From: CAWAMD01 sp963783045
Lineage (GTDB): Bacteria > Actinomycetota > Nitriliruptoria > Nitriliruptorales > Nitriliruptoraceae
NCBI GenBank assembly: GCA_963783045.1
Contig: CAWAMD010000005.1
Coordinates: 868,001-932,000 of the forward strand
Direction of reading: 5' to 3'
Length of the DNA stretch: 64,000 nucleotides
Position numbers and translations under genes: made by a program. Positions 34,282 to 43,829 of this stretch are shown here, piece by piece (position 1 is the first letter of the stretch; the number at the start of each line of letters is the position of its first letter). Under the pieces are notes generated by a model. It was not told where the DNA came from. It did not search any database and saw nothing but the letters and a program-made list of their open reading frames with translations.

Positions 34282-34727
34282 GGTGCCAGCCCCGCCACCG
34301 TGCGCATCTCGCTCTGGACGTCGTCCTTGAAGGCCCACAGGCCGCGTCGCAGCACGGCCCGGTAGCGCGCCAGCACGGCGAGCGGCCGACGGTCGTCGCT
34401 CCGGGCCACGAGGAGATGGTGCACGACGGTGCCCCCGTAGCCGGGCTCCAGCCAGAACTCGGCGCGCCCCTCGAGGTCGCCGCGCACGGCGAGCTCGAAG
34501 CCCACCTCGTGGCGCCAGCGCCGGGCGGATGCAAGAAGACGGATGCCAGGTCCCAACAGGCGGTGTCCCCACTCGATCGCATAGGACTCGGCGCCCGTGA
34601 CGTTGGTCAACCGGGCCACACGAACGCCGGGCCACCACGCAGGCCACCCGTTGAGGTTCGTCAGACGCCGGTACACCACATCGGCCGGAGCACGGACGAA
34701 CGCGTCGTCATCCACGTGCAGATCCAC
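34278..34727 (-). CDS. SRPBCC-family (START/polyketide-cyclase-like) protein
   Basis: 149-residue helix-grip protein: FVRAPADVVYRRLTNLNGWPAWWPGV at the start and the last helix AVLARYRAVLRRGLWAFKDDVQSEM are the two usual ends of the fold. The cavity could carry a lipid or other hydrophobic ligand; no catalytic residues are assigned. Start ATG 34727. It is the first gene of a minus-strand series running to 27827 through overlapping or close stops and starts. Confidence 0.75.
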   Translation of the reverse strand: MDLHVDDDAFVRAPADVVYRRLTNLNGWPAWWPGVRVARLTNVTGAESYAIEWGHRLLGPGIRLLASARRWRHEVGFELAVRGDLEGRAEFWLEPGYGGTVVHHLLVARSDDRRPLAVLARYRAVLRRGLWAFKDDVQSEMRTVAGLAP

Positions 34728-34911
34728 GCCGCAAGCCTACCGGGCGGGTCCTCCGCGGACGAGCATCCCGTCCGTTGGCCGGCAGGAGCGCGTGGCCGGG
34801 GCGTCGAAGTGGGACGCCGACGTGAGATCACCGCGGCGGCGTCCCCGACCACGACAGATGGTCGGCCTTCGTGCCGATACCGGTGACGAGACCTGCCCCC
34901 GAGGACCCTTC

Positions 34912-36174
34912 ATGCTTCGCCGGCTGGACGCACTGCTCGCCCGACCCGCTGCGCTGCGCACGATGACGGCCACGCTCGTGCTCCTGCTGGTGACCGCCCT
35001 CGTCACGGCCGGCCGGACGCGGGTGCCGACCGTCGACGACGCGCCCGTGCCGATGGCGATGCTGCCCGACGAGGGCGGCGCCTCGGCCCGGGGGCCGGCC
35101 GCACCCGTCACCGCGGCCGGGCAGGTGCCCCCGGCGAAGGAAGGCCTGGCGACGGAGGGCCTGGCGCCGCAAGCACGGGCGCGGAAAGGCCCGGCGCCGC
35201 AAGGGCAGGCGAGCACGTCCACCGCCGAGGGCAGCGTCACGCCGGCCGAGCCAGCACGGGACGGCGAGGCCCATGCCGCCCCGGCATCCGCCGACGAGCG
35301 CTCACCGGCGCGGCGCCGGTTCGACGCGCAGTTCCCGGCACAGGCGGCCGCCCGCCAGGACGTGGCCGGCCCGGCGACGACGCGATGGGCGCTGCTCATC
35401 GGCATCAACGACTACCAGGGCCGCACCCACGACAACGTCGCCTCCCGGCAGGACGCCGAGGACCTCGCCACCATGGTGCGGGCGCTCGGCTGGCGCGACG
35501 ACCACATCGTCCTGCTCACCGACGGGGATGCCAGCCGGGAGAACATCGTCGAGGCCCTGGACTGGATCGCCCGGAAGACCGATGGCGACTCGCTCGCCAT
35601 CGTGTCCTACAGCGGCCACGTGAAGCAGTGGCACGACCGGGACGTCGACGGGGACGGCGAGGTACCCGACGAGGCGCTGTGGCCGGCGGACAACCGGTTC
35701 ATCCCCGACCGCGAGCTCGTCGACCGTCTCGACGCGGTCGACGCCGGGCGCCTGTGGGTCAACGTCGGTGCCTGCGAGGCGGCGGGCCTCGCCGACCCGG
35801 GCATCCGTCGGCCGGGGCGCATCCTCACCTTCTCCTCGCAGGAGGACGAGAAGTCCTACGAGGATCCGTCGGCCGGCAACTCGGTCTGGGGCGAGTTCCT
35901 CATCGAGGACGGGATGGGCAAGGGTCTGGCGGACGCCGACGGGGACGGGGACGTGTCGGTCGAGGAGGCCTACGCCTTCGCGGCGCCACGGGCGACGAAG
36001 CGCACCTCGTCGCAGTCCCACGGTCCTCAGCACCCGGTGCTGGTCGACGACGTGCCGGGCGACCTGTCGCTCGCGGTCCCCGCCCGGCCGGTCCGCAGCG
36101 AGCCGTCGCCGCGGCCCTCGCCGACCTCGGCCGGCGGCAGCGGCTGCATCCTGCTCTGCGACGAGCGCAGCTGA
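34912..36174 (+). CDS. Caspase-like (C14) peptidase with EF-hand-type loops
   Basis: 420 residues. A membrane helix (about 17-33) anchors the protein, followed by an Ala/Gly/Pro-rich stretch (about 40-155) and a caspase-fold domain starting RWALLIGINDYQG. The catalytic His is His236 in VSYSGH, and Cys288 in NVGACEAAG is the likely nucleophile. Two loops look like calcium sites: DRDVDGDGEVPDE (242-254) between His and Cys, and DADGDGDVSVEEAYAF (341-356) after them, the latter a full EF-hand loop. The tail ends CILLC. Start ATG 34912 with GAGGA ahead; the longer open frame is non-coding. Calcium-triggered proteolysis outside the membrane is inference. Confidence 0.75.
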   Translation: MLRRLDALLARPAALRTMTATLVLLLVTALVTAGRTRVPTVDDAPVPMAMLPDEGGASARGPAAPVTAAGQVPPAKEGLATEGLAPQARARKGPAPQGQASTSTAEGSVTPAEPARDGEAHAAPASADERSPARRRFDAQFPAQAAARQDVAGPATTRWALLIGINDYQGRTHDNVASRQDAEDLATMVRALGWRDDHIVLLTDGDASRENIVEALDWIARKTDGDSLAIVSYSGHVKQWHDRDVDGDGEVPDEALWPADNRFIPDRELVDRLDAVDAGRLWVNVGACEAAGLADPGIRRPGRILTFSSQEDEKSYEDPSAGNSVWGEFLIEDGMGKGLADADGDGDVSVEEAYAFAAPRATKRTSSQSHGPQHPVLVDDVPGDLSLAVPARPVRSEPSPRPSPTSAGGSGCILLCDERS

Positions 36175-36199
36175 CGCGGGGGCAGCGCCCCGCGCCCCG

Positions 36200-36997
36200 T
36201 CAGACGCCGCCGACCCGCGCCACGAAGTCGAGGACGGCCTGCTCGAGCAGCTCGGCGTCGTGGTCCAGCGTGGCCACGTGGTACGACTTCTCGAGCACCA
36301 GCGTGTCCACGTCGCCGGGCAGGTGCTCGGCCAGCCACCGCGAGTTCTTGGGCGGGACCGTGTGGTCCTGCGTCGAGTACGCGATCAGGGTCGGCAGCTC
36401 GAACGCGGTCAGGCGGTGACGGACCGCAGGGATCGCGGAGATGAGCGACTGCGCGGCCTTCGACGGCACCCGGGCATAGGCGTGCTCGTCCCCGCCGGGC
36501 TTCGCGATGTCGTCGCTCGGCAGCCCGGCGAGGTCGCGCGGCAGCGAGCGCACGACGTGCTGCAGCACCGGCGCCAGCTTCGCCATGGCCTGGTCGGGAT
36601 CGAGGATCTGGGCGTTGATCGCGACCACGCCCACCACGTCCGTCGGCCGCACCGACGCAACGTCGAGCACGAGCGTCCCGCCCATGGACAGGCCGACCAG
36701 GACGGTGTGCTCGCAGCGCGTCGAGAGATCGTCCACGACCGCGTCGACGGCGGCCCGCCAGTCGGCGTAGCGGGTCCGCGCCATGTCCTTCACGTCGGTG
36801 CCGTGCCCCGGCAGTCGCGGGACCTCCACGGTGTAGCCCGCCTCGGCCAGCCGCTCCCCGAGCGGCCGCGTCGAGTTCGGGTTGCCGGTCAGACCGTGGA
36901 CGACCGCCACGCCGACCTTCGCGCGATCGCCGACGCCGACGGCGGACCATGCGGCCGCCCCCGGGAGCACCGGCGCTTCGACGGTTGACTGTGCCAC
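36200..36997 (-). CDS. Alpha/beta-hydrolase, carboxylesterase (Est30-like)
   Basis: 265-residue serine hydrolase. VGVAVVHGLTGNPNSTRPLGERLAEAGYTVEVPRLPGHGTD gives the oxyanion region, VGLSMGGTLVLD the nucleophile elbow, STQDHTVPP the acid and KSYHVATLDHD the His. The layout is that of the Geobacillus Est30/monoacylglycerol-lipase-like group. GTG 36997 is chosen because GAGGTGGGG lies just before it; the frame reaches 37051. It is divergent from the membrane EEP gene, which has a TAGGCT -10-like element at 37069-37074. Confidence 0.85.
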   Translation of the reverse strand: MAQSTVEAPVLPGAAAWSAVGVGDRAKVGVAVVHGLTGNPNSTRPLGERLAEAGYTVEVPRLPGHGTDVKDMARTRYADWRAAVDAVVDDLSTRCEHTVLVGLSMGGTLVLDVASVRPTDVVGVVAINAQILDPDQAMAKLAPVLQHVVRSLPRDLAGLPSDDIAKPGGDEHAYARVPSKAAQSLISAIPAVRHRLTAFELPTLIAYSTQDHTVPPKNSRWLAEHLPGDVDTLVLEKSYHVATLDHDAELLEQAVLDFVARVGGV

Positions 36998-37128
36998 GGT
37001 CCCCACCTCGTGTTCGGCGAGCGGCAGGGTAACCGACAACCCTCCGCGCACGGCGGTCGGCGGCCTAGGCTGCCGCGGGCGGGCGTCGCAGGACGCCGTC
37101 GAAGGGCACGGGCAGAGAGGGGACGCTC

Positions 37129-39094
37129 ATGAGCACGTCGCTCGGCAGGCAGTCGACGGCGCCGGCGGGGCGCCAGGCGCGCGCCGTGGCCCCCGGGACG
37201 ACGTCCTGGCTGCTGCCGGCCACCGCCCTCGGTGTCCTGCTCTTCGGGGAGGTGGCGCGGATCTGGCAGCCGTCGGTCACGTTCATCTACGGCCGGGCGG
37301 GGTCCACCCCGGCCACGCAGATGGGCGCCTTCGCGCTCGTGTGGTTCGTCGCCGCGGTGCTCCTGGCGCCGATCGTCCGCTGGATCGGCGCCCGCTGGCT
37401 CGCCCTCGGCGCGGGGGCCGTGCTGCTCGCGACCCGGTTGATCCTCCAGTCGGGCGCCGGCGGCAACGTGCAGCTGTGGACGGCGTCGGCGGGGCTGCTG
37501 GCCGGGATCCTCTGGCTCGTGGCCCTGGCCGCCGGCGCCCCGTCCCGCCGTGAGGTGGGAGCCGGGATCGTGGCCGGCGTCGCCGGACTCGCCGCCCTGC
37601 AGGGGGCCCTGCGCGGGGTCGGCCTCGCGTGGTCGCACGGACTGCTCGGCTGGGTGGCCGTCGCGGCGCTGCTGGCGGCGTTCGCGGCGGCGAGCCTCCG
37701 CGCCGCGGCGCTGCCCGGGTGGGCGGGGGCCGGCGGTGACGACCGTGCGGTCGAGCACGGGCCGGCGTGGCCCTGGCTCCTCGTGGGGCCGGTGCTGGTC
37801 GTGGCCGGGGTGCTGAGCATGGTGCCCTCCCGCGCCCAGATCGCCACGGGGTGGCCGCTGTGGGCGGCCGTGGCGATCGTGGTCGCGGCGAACGTCGCGG
37901 CCTTCCTGCTCGCGCGGCAGCTGCCCGCCACCGTCGGTCGGGCCGCCGCTCCCCTGGCGGCGGTGCTGGTGCTGGCCGGGGCCTTCCTGGCGCTCGGGAC
38001 CACCTCATGGATCAACGTGCTGGGCCAGGTCGTCCTGGCGCTCGGTCTCGGTGTGGCGGTGGGCGCGGTCACGCAGACGCCGGGGACGAGCACACCGACG
38101 CGCCGTTCGCTGGCGATGGCGGCCGGGATGTTCGTGTACGCCGGCGTCGTCTTCCTCTACTACTCGGCGTACGACTTCAACCTCGGGGTCGACAACGGCT
38201 GGGTGCTCGTGGGCGCGGCCGCCGTGGTGGCGGTGGTCGCGGTGGTCGCACGACCGACGCGCACACACCACGCCGGTGCGGGTCTGGGGGCGTCCGTGGC
38301 GGGCGCCGCGCTGCTCGTCGCCGCCAGCGCCGGCACCGCTGCGCTGGCCACGCCGTCGGTCGAGGTCGGCACCGGCAACGGCTTCCCGCTGCGCGTCATG
38401 ACCTACAACGTGCACATGGGCTACGACACGATCGGCCGCTACGACCCGGGTGCGCTCGCGGAACATCATCGCCGCGCAGGATCCGGACATCGTGGTGCTC
38501 AACGAGGTCGACCGCGGCTGGCTCCTCAACGGCGCCCACGACCTGCTGCCCGTCATGGCCGGCCAGCTCGGCATGACCTACCGGTTCGCGCCCGCCGCCG
38601 ACGGCGTGTGGGGGAACGCCATCCTGTCGAGGGTCCCGGTGTCCCAGGTCTCGTTCGAGCCCCTCCCGCGGGGTGGGGTCCCGATGGCACGCAGCGTCCT
38701 GTGGCTCGTCGCGGACGTGGGCGGCGGGCAGGAGCTCGGCGTCGTCGCCACGCACCTCCATCACGTCGAGGAGGAGGGCGCGGTCCGCCTTCCCCAGGCC
38801 CGGGAGGTGGCTCGTGTGGCGCAGGACCTCGCCGACGGTGGCCGGCCCGTCGTGGTGATGGGTGACATGAACGCCACCCCGGACGCACCCGAGCTGGCAC
38901 CGCTCGAGAGCAGCCTCACCGACCTGCTCCGTCCGTTCGAGCCGCTCGCGACGTTCCCGTCGTGGGCCCCCGACGAGCAGATCGACCACATGTTCGGCAC
39001 CGCGGGGCTGTCGGCCACGGACGTGGTCGTGCCCGACACCGAGGCGTCCGACCACCGCGGCATCGCCGTCACGCTGGAGCGCGCGGGCGGGTAG
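37129..39094 (+). pseudogene. Membrane protein with EEP (nuclease/phosphatase) domain, interrupted by a frameshift
   Basis: The N-terminal ~420 codons encode about ten membrane helices, ending in MTYNVHMGYDTIGRYDPGALA, the start of an EEP domain. At about 38459 the frame breaks; the domain continues one frame over from 38463: NIIAAQDPDIVVLNEVDRGW, GNAILSRVPV, THLHHVEEEG, VVMGDMNATPDAPE, QIDHMFG, ASDHRGIAV. Removing one G from the GCGGAAC at 38459-38465 would join both parts as ALANIIAAQDPD. All EEP catalytic motifs are intact, so the lesion is recent or a sequence error. It follows the divergent esterase and precedes the convergent glycosyltransferase gene. Confidence 0.75.
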
Positions 39095-39137
39095 GCGCCG
39101 CGGGCGACGACCCGGCGGCCGCAGCGCGGATCCCGGG

Positions 39138-40262
39138 TCAGCCCGCCACGACCTCCTCCAGCAGCGCCGCGAACCGGCCCGCGATGGCGTCCCACGACCA
39201 GCGCTGCTCGACCCAGGCGCGTCCCGACCGACCCATCCGGCGCCGCTCCGCCTCGTCGTCGAGCAGCCGGTCGAGCGCCGCCACCAGCGCGCGCCGACGG
39301 CGGCCGTCCACGACGAGGCCCGTCTCCCCGTCGCGGACCGCCTCGGGAGCTCCGCCGGACCGCCCGGCGATCGCCGGCACACCGCAGGCCTGCGCCTCGA
39401 GGTAGACGATCCCGAGCCCCTCCACGTCCAGGCCCGCCCAGCGGGTCCGGCACGGCATGGCGAACACGTCCATCGCGGCGTGCGCGGCGGGCAGGTCCTC
39501 CCAGGCGACCTCCCCGGCCAGCACGACGTGTCCCCCGTCCCCGAGCCGCCGGGCCCGCTCGGCCAGGTCCTCGGCGAGCGGCCCCGTCCCCACGAGCACG
39601 AGCCAGGCGTCGGGATGTCGCCGCTGCACCGTCGGCCACGCGTCCAGCAGCGCATCCTGGCCCTTGCGCTTCACGAGCCGGGAGACGCATCCGACCACCG
39701 GCGCGTCGGCGGGGACGCCCCATCGCTCACGCAGGCGCGTGCCGTCGACGTCCTCGCGGAACGTGGACACGTCCACCCCGGGCGGAATCCGCTCGAGGAT
39801 GCCGGCGCGCAGGTGCGGCGCCAGCCGCTCCTCGGTCCAGTCGCTGATCGTCGTCGCGGCGGCCAGACCACGGGAGGCCCGCCGGATCAGGAACCCGAGC
39901 CCGGCGCCGGCGATGCCCGCCTCGAGCCCGTGGGTCAGCGCGACCACGGGCACCGAAGGCGCACGGCCCAGGGCCGGCGCCAGGTACCCGAGGGGCCAGG
40001 ACGCCCCGAGCACGATCACGTCCGGCCGATGCTCGGCCGCGACCCGGCGGGTCAGTCGTAGCACGGCGGGGGTGGGCCAGATCCCGGCGCGGTGCCGGAC
40101 GACCCGGTAGGGCGCAGCCCGGTCGTGGGCGGACGCCTCCGCGTCGGCCGGTCCGATCACCACCGTGTCGCCGGGGTGCACCCGTCGCAGCAGGTTGTCG
40201 ACGAACTGCTGGATCCCGCCGGCTCGCGGGGGCAGGTCGTTCGTGAGCCACAGCACCCTCAT
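39138..40262 (-). CDS. Glycosyltransferase family 4 (PimB-like mannosyltransferase)
   Basis: 374-residue GT-B enzyme. N-terminal MRVLWLTNDLPPRAGGIQQFVDNLLRR, LGASWPLGYLAPALGR, ALTHGLEAG and RGLAAATTISDWTEERL, then the donor half IPPGVDVSTF, CVSRLVKRKGQDALLDA, LVGTGPLAEDL and VEGLGIVYLEAQACGVPAIAG (E-x7-E). The pattern is close to PimB', which adds the second mannose to phosphatidylinositol mannoside, but other mannosyl or hexosyl transfer is possible. ATG 40262 overlaps the M48 peptidase stop by four bases (ATGA), so the two are coupled. Confidence 0.85.
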   Translation of the reverse strand: MRVLWLTNDLPPRAGGIQQFVDNLLRRVHPGDTVVIGPADAEASAHDRAAPYRVVRHRAGIWPTPAVLRLTRRVAAEHRPDVIVLGASWPLGYLAPALGRAPSVPVVALTHGLEAGIAGAGLGFLIRRASRGLAAATTISDWTEERLAPHLRAGILERIPPGVDVSTFREDVDGTRLRERWGVPADAPVVGCVSRLVKRKGQDALLDAWPTVQRRHPDAWLVLVGTGPLAEDLAERARRLGDGGHVVLAGEVAWEDLPAAHAAMDVFAMPCRTRWAGLDVEGLGIVYLEAQACGVPAIAGRSGGAPEAVRDGETGLVVDGRRRRALVAALDRLLDDEAERRRMGRSGRAWVEQRWSWDAIAGRFAALLEEVVAG

Positions 40263-41602
40263 CGCGACACCGCCGCGTTGCGCAGGTCCGCCTCGTCGGC
40301 GCGGACGGTGGCGAGGTCCGGCAGGCCGATCCCGTGCTCGCGGGCGTAGAGGACCGCCATCCGGATGCGCTGGTCGATGGTGGGGTGGCTCCCCCACAGC
40401 GCGACGGCCCAGCCTGGCGGGTCGGGCATGGACAGGTCGCGCACGGTGAAGATGCGGGTGGTGCGCACCAGCGCCGCGGGGTGGTCGGTGACCTGCAGGG
40501 CACGCCAGTCCGCGGCCGCCTCGGCACGCCGGGACACGTACATGCTGAAGGGCTGCCCGAGGATCTGCGCCACGGCGACGAACACCAGCGCGACCGCGAC
40601 GAGGCGGGGATCGGTCGGCCCGCGGGTGCGCAGCAGGCGTCCGGTGCCCGCCGAGGTCCAGAGGCGCCGCAGCACGAGGAGTGCCGGCAGCAGCCCGACG
40701 GCCGTCAGCGCGGTCCCGCGGGGGATGTCCCGGTGCTCCCGGTGGGCGAGCTCGTGCGCGACGACGAGACCGACCTGGTCCGGCGGGAGCGTCAGCAGGT
40801 TGTCGTAGAGCACGACCCGGCGCGACGGACCGATCCCGACGACGAAGGCGTTCACGCGGGTCGTCCGGCGGCTCGCGTCACCGACGAGGATCTCCAGCCC
40901 CGGCTCGCCGGCGGCAGCCAGCACGTGCTCGACCTCGTCACGCACCGGTCCCGGACCGAGCGGCCGCGTGGCCATGAACAGCGGCTGGACCACCAGCGGG
41001 TAAGCGAGCACCAGCACCCCGGCCACCAGCGTGCCCCACACGGTCAGCCGCCACGGCCAGCCACGCGGGTGGCGGCGCACGTACGCCACGAAGACCGCCG
41101 CCCCGACACCCACGACGAGCCAGATCAACGCCTCGCCGACGATCCAGTCGCGAGCCCACAGCCACGGCCCGGCGGTACGGAAGCCGAACCGGCCGTTGTG
41201 CACGTACCCGATCCAGATCGACAGCGGCAGCGTGGCGAGCGAGGCCACCATCGCGATGACGACGCCCACGAGGGCTGCCCGGGCGGGGCTGTGTGCCGCC
41301 CGACCGGCGAGCCGGTCCACCGCCCGACGGCCCGACCGCGTGGCCACGAACGCCAGCGGCACCAGCAGCGAGAGGGCCATCCGCAGCAGCGCCGCGGTGA
41401 CGGCCGGATCGCGGTATGCGGCGATCGTGTCACGGACCGCCGGCGAGAACGCGTCGAGCGGCGTCTGCACGTCCGGCAGCGCCGGCGCAAGGGGGCGCCA
41501 GACGTTGACGACGATGCCGGCGATCACCAGCAGGAGCGCCAGCACCACCGCGACGCCCTGGCGGTCGCGTCGTGTCCCGAGGTGGACGCCCTGGAGGCTC
41601 AC
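40259..41602 (-). CDS. M48-family (STE24-like) membrane metallopeptidase
   Basis: 447 residues with about seven membrane helices and a cytoplasmic zinc site VVAHELAHREHRD (HExxH); the third ligand is Glu in SRRAEAAADWRAL. VNAFVVGIGPSRRVVLYDNLL is the usual block before the zinc helix, and GSHPTIDQRI at the end is the M48 substrate-side motif. It resembles CAAX-type or HtpX-like quality-control peptidases. Start GTG 41602, weak ribosome site. Second-last gene of the DUF309-to-PimB-like operon. Confidence 0.88.
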   Translation of the reverse strand: MSLQGVHLGTRRDRQGVAVVLALLLVIAGIVVNVWRPLAPALPDVQTPLDAFSPAVRDTIAAYRDPAVTAALLRMALSLLVPLAFVATRSGRRAVDRLAGRAAHSPARAALVGVVIAMVASLATLPLSIWIGYVHNGRFGFRTAGPWLWARDWIVGEALIWLVVGVGAAVFVAYVRRHPRGWPWRLTVWGTLVAGVLVLAYPLVVQPLFMATRPLGPGPVRDEVEHVLAAAGEPGLEILVGDASRRTTRVNAFVVGIGPSRRVVLYDNLLTLPPDQVGLVVAHELAHREHRDIPRGTALTAVGLLPALLVLRRLWTSAGTGRLLRTRGPTDPRLVAVALVFVAVAQILGQPFSMYVSRRAEAAADWRALQVTDHPAALVRTTRIFTVRDLSMPDPPGWAVALWGSHPTIDQRIRMAVLYAREHGIGLPDLATVRADEADLRNAAVSR

Positions 41603-41662
41603 CTGCGATGTGCTCCCGTCGGCCAGGTCGCGGCACCGTACCGGCTCACCCGTGTCGGACGG

Positions 41663-42877
41663 TCAGGCGCCGGCGCCGAGGAAGGGCCGTGTCCCGACGA
41701 CGTCGGCGCCGTGGGCCCGGACCCGGGCGCTCAGCTCCTGGTCGTCGGTGACGACGAGCACCGGCTGCCCGTGGTCGAGTGCCGCGACGGCGAACTCGAT
41801 CTCGTCGTCGGCCGTGAGGCCGGCGGCGCTGAAGCGGACGGTGACGCCGCGCGCCCGGTCCCGGCTCACGGCCGGCCGGGGGCCCGCGCCGTCGAACACC
41901 ACGGTGGGCCGGACCTTGCGGCGGGCGGCGAGCCCGGAGAGCCAGCGGACGAGCCACTCACGCTGTTCCACGAGCTCGAGCTGGGGCTGGTGCTGCTTCG
42001 AGACGTTGTACCCGTCGACGATGACGAGCCGCCCGGGCTCGAGCAGCGCGCGGGCCTCCTCGGTGGTGCCCCGGGCGATGTCGGCTGGCAGTCGGGACGG
42101 TCGGCCGGGCACGGCGCGGGTCGCCGGGCGCGGCGAGGACGACGGGCGGGGGCGCTCCTGCTCACGCGCCTGCGCCGCGCGCTCGCGTTCACGCTCGCGG
42201 CGGCGGCGCTCGCGCCGGCGCTGCTCCTGGCGCCGCATGGACCGCAGCTCCTCCTCGAGCGCGGCGACCTCCGACTCGTTGCGGCGACGCTCGCGCTCGA
42301 CGGCACGGGCCCGCTCGTCGTCCTGGGCGGCCAGCTGCGACGCCAGGTCCTCGACCCGTGACCGCAGGTCCGCGAGCTCCTCCTCCTGCGCGGCGAGGCG
42401 GTCCTCGGCGCGCTGGGCGCGTGCCTCGGCGCCGTCGGCGCGCCGGGAGGCGGCGTCACGTGCCTCCTTGAGCTCGCGTGCCCGGTCCTTCAACGTGCGG
42501 ATCTGGGCGGCCGCGGAGGCCGCGCCGGCCTCCGGTGGCGGACGGCGAGGCGTGCGTGGCCCGGCGGCGTCCGGCGCGGCCTCGCCGGCGAGCAGCCACG
42601 GGACGGCCGCCGACACGACGGCGTCTGCCTCGAGGCGCGCCCGGACGTCGCGCCAGAGAGGGCCGCCCTGTCCGAGCACCTCGCACAGCGCCCGGCGCAT
42701 CCGCCCGCCGGCCAGCCGGCTGGCGGGCGACGCCCGCAGCCGCTGCAGCTGCGGGGTGACCCGGGCGTCGTCGAGCTCGTGCAGGGCGGCCCGGACGTGG
42801 CGCAGGACGAGGGCCCAGGTGTCGGGGTCGATCCGTTCGCAGTCGTCGGGCGACGGGGGCGGGACGGCCTCGGTCAT
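41663..42877 (-). CDS. NYN-domain (YacP-like) RNA-binding/nuclease protein
   Basis: 404 residues. A helical N-terminal part is followed by a long charged coiled coil (about 120-240, Arg/Glu/Ala heptads), a Pro/Arg hinge, then a C-terminal NYN domain: LVIVDGYNVSKQHQP (first acidic site), VRPTVVFDGAG, ADDEIEFAVAALDHGQPVLVVTDDQELSARVRAHGADVVG. Such PIN-like domains cut RNA; YacP (Rae1) acts at the ribosome in Bacillus. Start ATG 42877. It follows the small zinc protein by 13 bases. Confidence 0.8.
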   Translation of the reverse strand: MTEAVPPPSPDDCERIDPDTWALVLRHVRAALHELDDARVTPQLQRLRASPASRLAGGRMRRALCEVLGQGGPLWRDVRARLEADAVVSAAVPWLLAGEAAPDAAGPRTPRRPPPEAGAASAAAQIRTLKDRARELKEARDAASRRADGAEARAQRAEDRLAAQEEELADLRSRVEDLASQLAAQDDERARAVERERRRNESEVAALEEELRSMRRQEQRRRERRRRERERERAAQAREQERPRPSSSPRPATRAVPGRPSRLPADIARGTTEEARALLEPGRLVIVDGYNVSKQHQPQLELVEQREWLVRWLSGLAARRKVRPTVVFDGAGPRPAVSRDRARGVTVRFSAAGLTADDEIEFAVAALDHGQPVLVVTDDQELSARVRAHGADVVGTRPFLGAGA

Positions 42878-42890
42878 CGATCGGGGCGTG

Positions 42891-43163
42891 TCATGACTGC
42901 GGGTTCGACACCTCGGCGGTGGCCGACGGCGCCGGCTCGACCTCGACGGCATCGCCGCGGCCACACCAGCGGCAGGTGACCGACTCGATCGTGCGGTCGA
43001 GGATCTCCTCCTCCTCGACCGCGTTCGTGCCGCCGAGGTCGAAGTGGTGGAAGCGGCGGGTCCGGGCGGTCGCGACGACGTCGAAGCGGGTGACGTTCCC
43101 GCATCCGGCGCACCGGAAGCGGAACCCGTCCTCGAGCCCGCGGGCGAGGTCCTGGTCTGACAC
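42891..43163 (-). CDS. Small zinc-finger protein, 90 residues
   Basis: Two CxxC knuckles, FRCAGCGNVTRFDV and VTCRWCGRGDAVEV, separated by ~45 residues that include FHHFDLGG, probably form one zinc ribbon. Start GTG 43163 with GAGGAGAC ahead. It lies between the DUF309 and NYN genes and may share their RNA-related theme. No enzymatic motif; function unknown. Confidence 0.65.
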   Translation of the reverse strand: MSDQDLARGLEDGFRFRCAGCGNVTRFDVVATARTRRFHHFDLGGTNAVEEEEILDRTIESVTCRWCGRGDAVEVEPAPSATAEVSNPQS

Positions 43164-43195
43164 GGCTTGTCTCCTCGACGAGTGGTAGGGGCGGA

Positions 43196-43759
43196 TCACG
43201 ACGCCTGCTGGCGGTCGGGACGGTCGCCGCAGGGGTGGGGGCCGTCCTCGGGGTCGAACCAGGGCCCGTCGTCCATGGCCGGGAACTCCGGGTACCCCAC
43301 CTCGACGGTGAACCCGGCGTCACGCATGGCGGCGACTGCGGAGCGGCAGAACACGACGAGCTCCTCAACGTCGACGCCGTGGCACACGTCGGGGTACGGG
43401 GCGAGTCGGTCCGCTGCCCGGGTCAGCAGCCGGATGGCGCCGGTCGTGTTCCCGCGCTGGTGGTGCACGCAGCCGACGGCGACCTGGACGACGCCCTGCC
43501 AGAAGTCGCGGTCCTGTCCGTCCGCAGCGTGCCAGACGTGTTCGAGCGCCTCGTGGCACTCGAAGTAGCGCTGCTGGTCCCACAGCCAGACGCCACCGGC
43601 CAGCGCGTCCTCGACGGTGTCGTAGTGGAAGGTCTCGGCGAGCGGGGTGTGCCGGGTGTCGTAGGGCAGGGGGCGGCCGCAGCGGTCGCGGGGACGCTGG
43701 TTCTCGGCGCGGCCGTCGGCGTTGCGGTCGCGGTCACGCGGGGCGTGTCCGGCGGGCAT
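43196..43759 (-). CDS. DUF309 family protein
   Basis: 187 residues with the DUF309 signature: WLWDQQRYFECHEALEHVW, DFWQGVVQVAVGCVHHQRGNTTGAIRLL and VDVEELVVFCRSAVAAM. The fold is all-helical with conserved His and Glu that could bind metal. The first ~35 residues are basic and disordered, so the start at ATG 43759 may be early. First gene of the minus-strand operon (DUF309, zinc protein, NYN, M48, PimB-like). Function not known. Confidence 0.75.
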   Translation of the reverse strand: MPAGHAPRDRDRNADGRAENQRPRDRCGRPLPYDTRHTPLAETFHYDTVEDALAGGVWLWDQQRYFECHEALEHVWHAADGQDRDFWQGVVQVAVGCVHHQRGNTTGAIRLLTRAADRLAPYPDVCHGVDVEELVVFCRSAVAAMRDAGFTVEVGYPEFPAMDDGPWFDPEDGPHPCGDRPDRQQAS

Positions 43760-43829
43760 GGAGCTCCTGACGCGTTGCTGACGGCCCTGGGCAGCGGGGC
43801 GAGGGTACTGGCCGCCGGAGGGGCCGCGG

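Noticed and set aside
32149..34365. Plus-strand open frame of 738 codons opposite the ArsA region
   Set aside because: Antisense to ArsA and the zinc-ribbon gene; composition typical of high-GC shadow frames.
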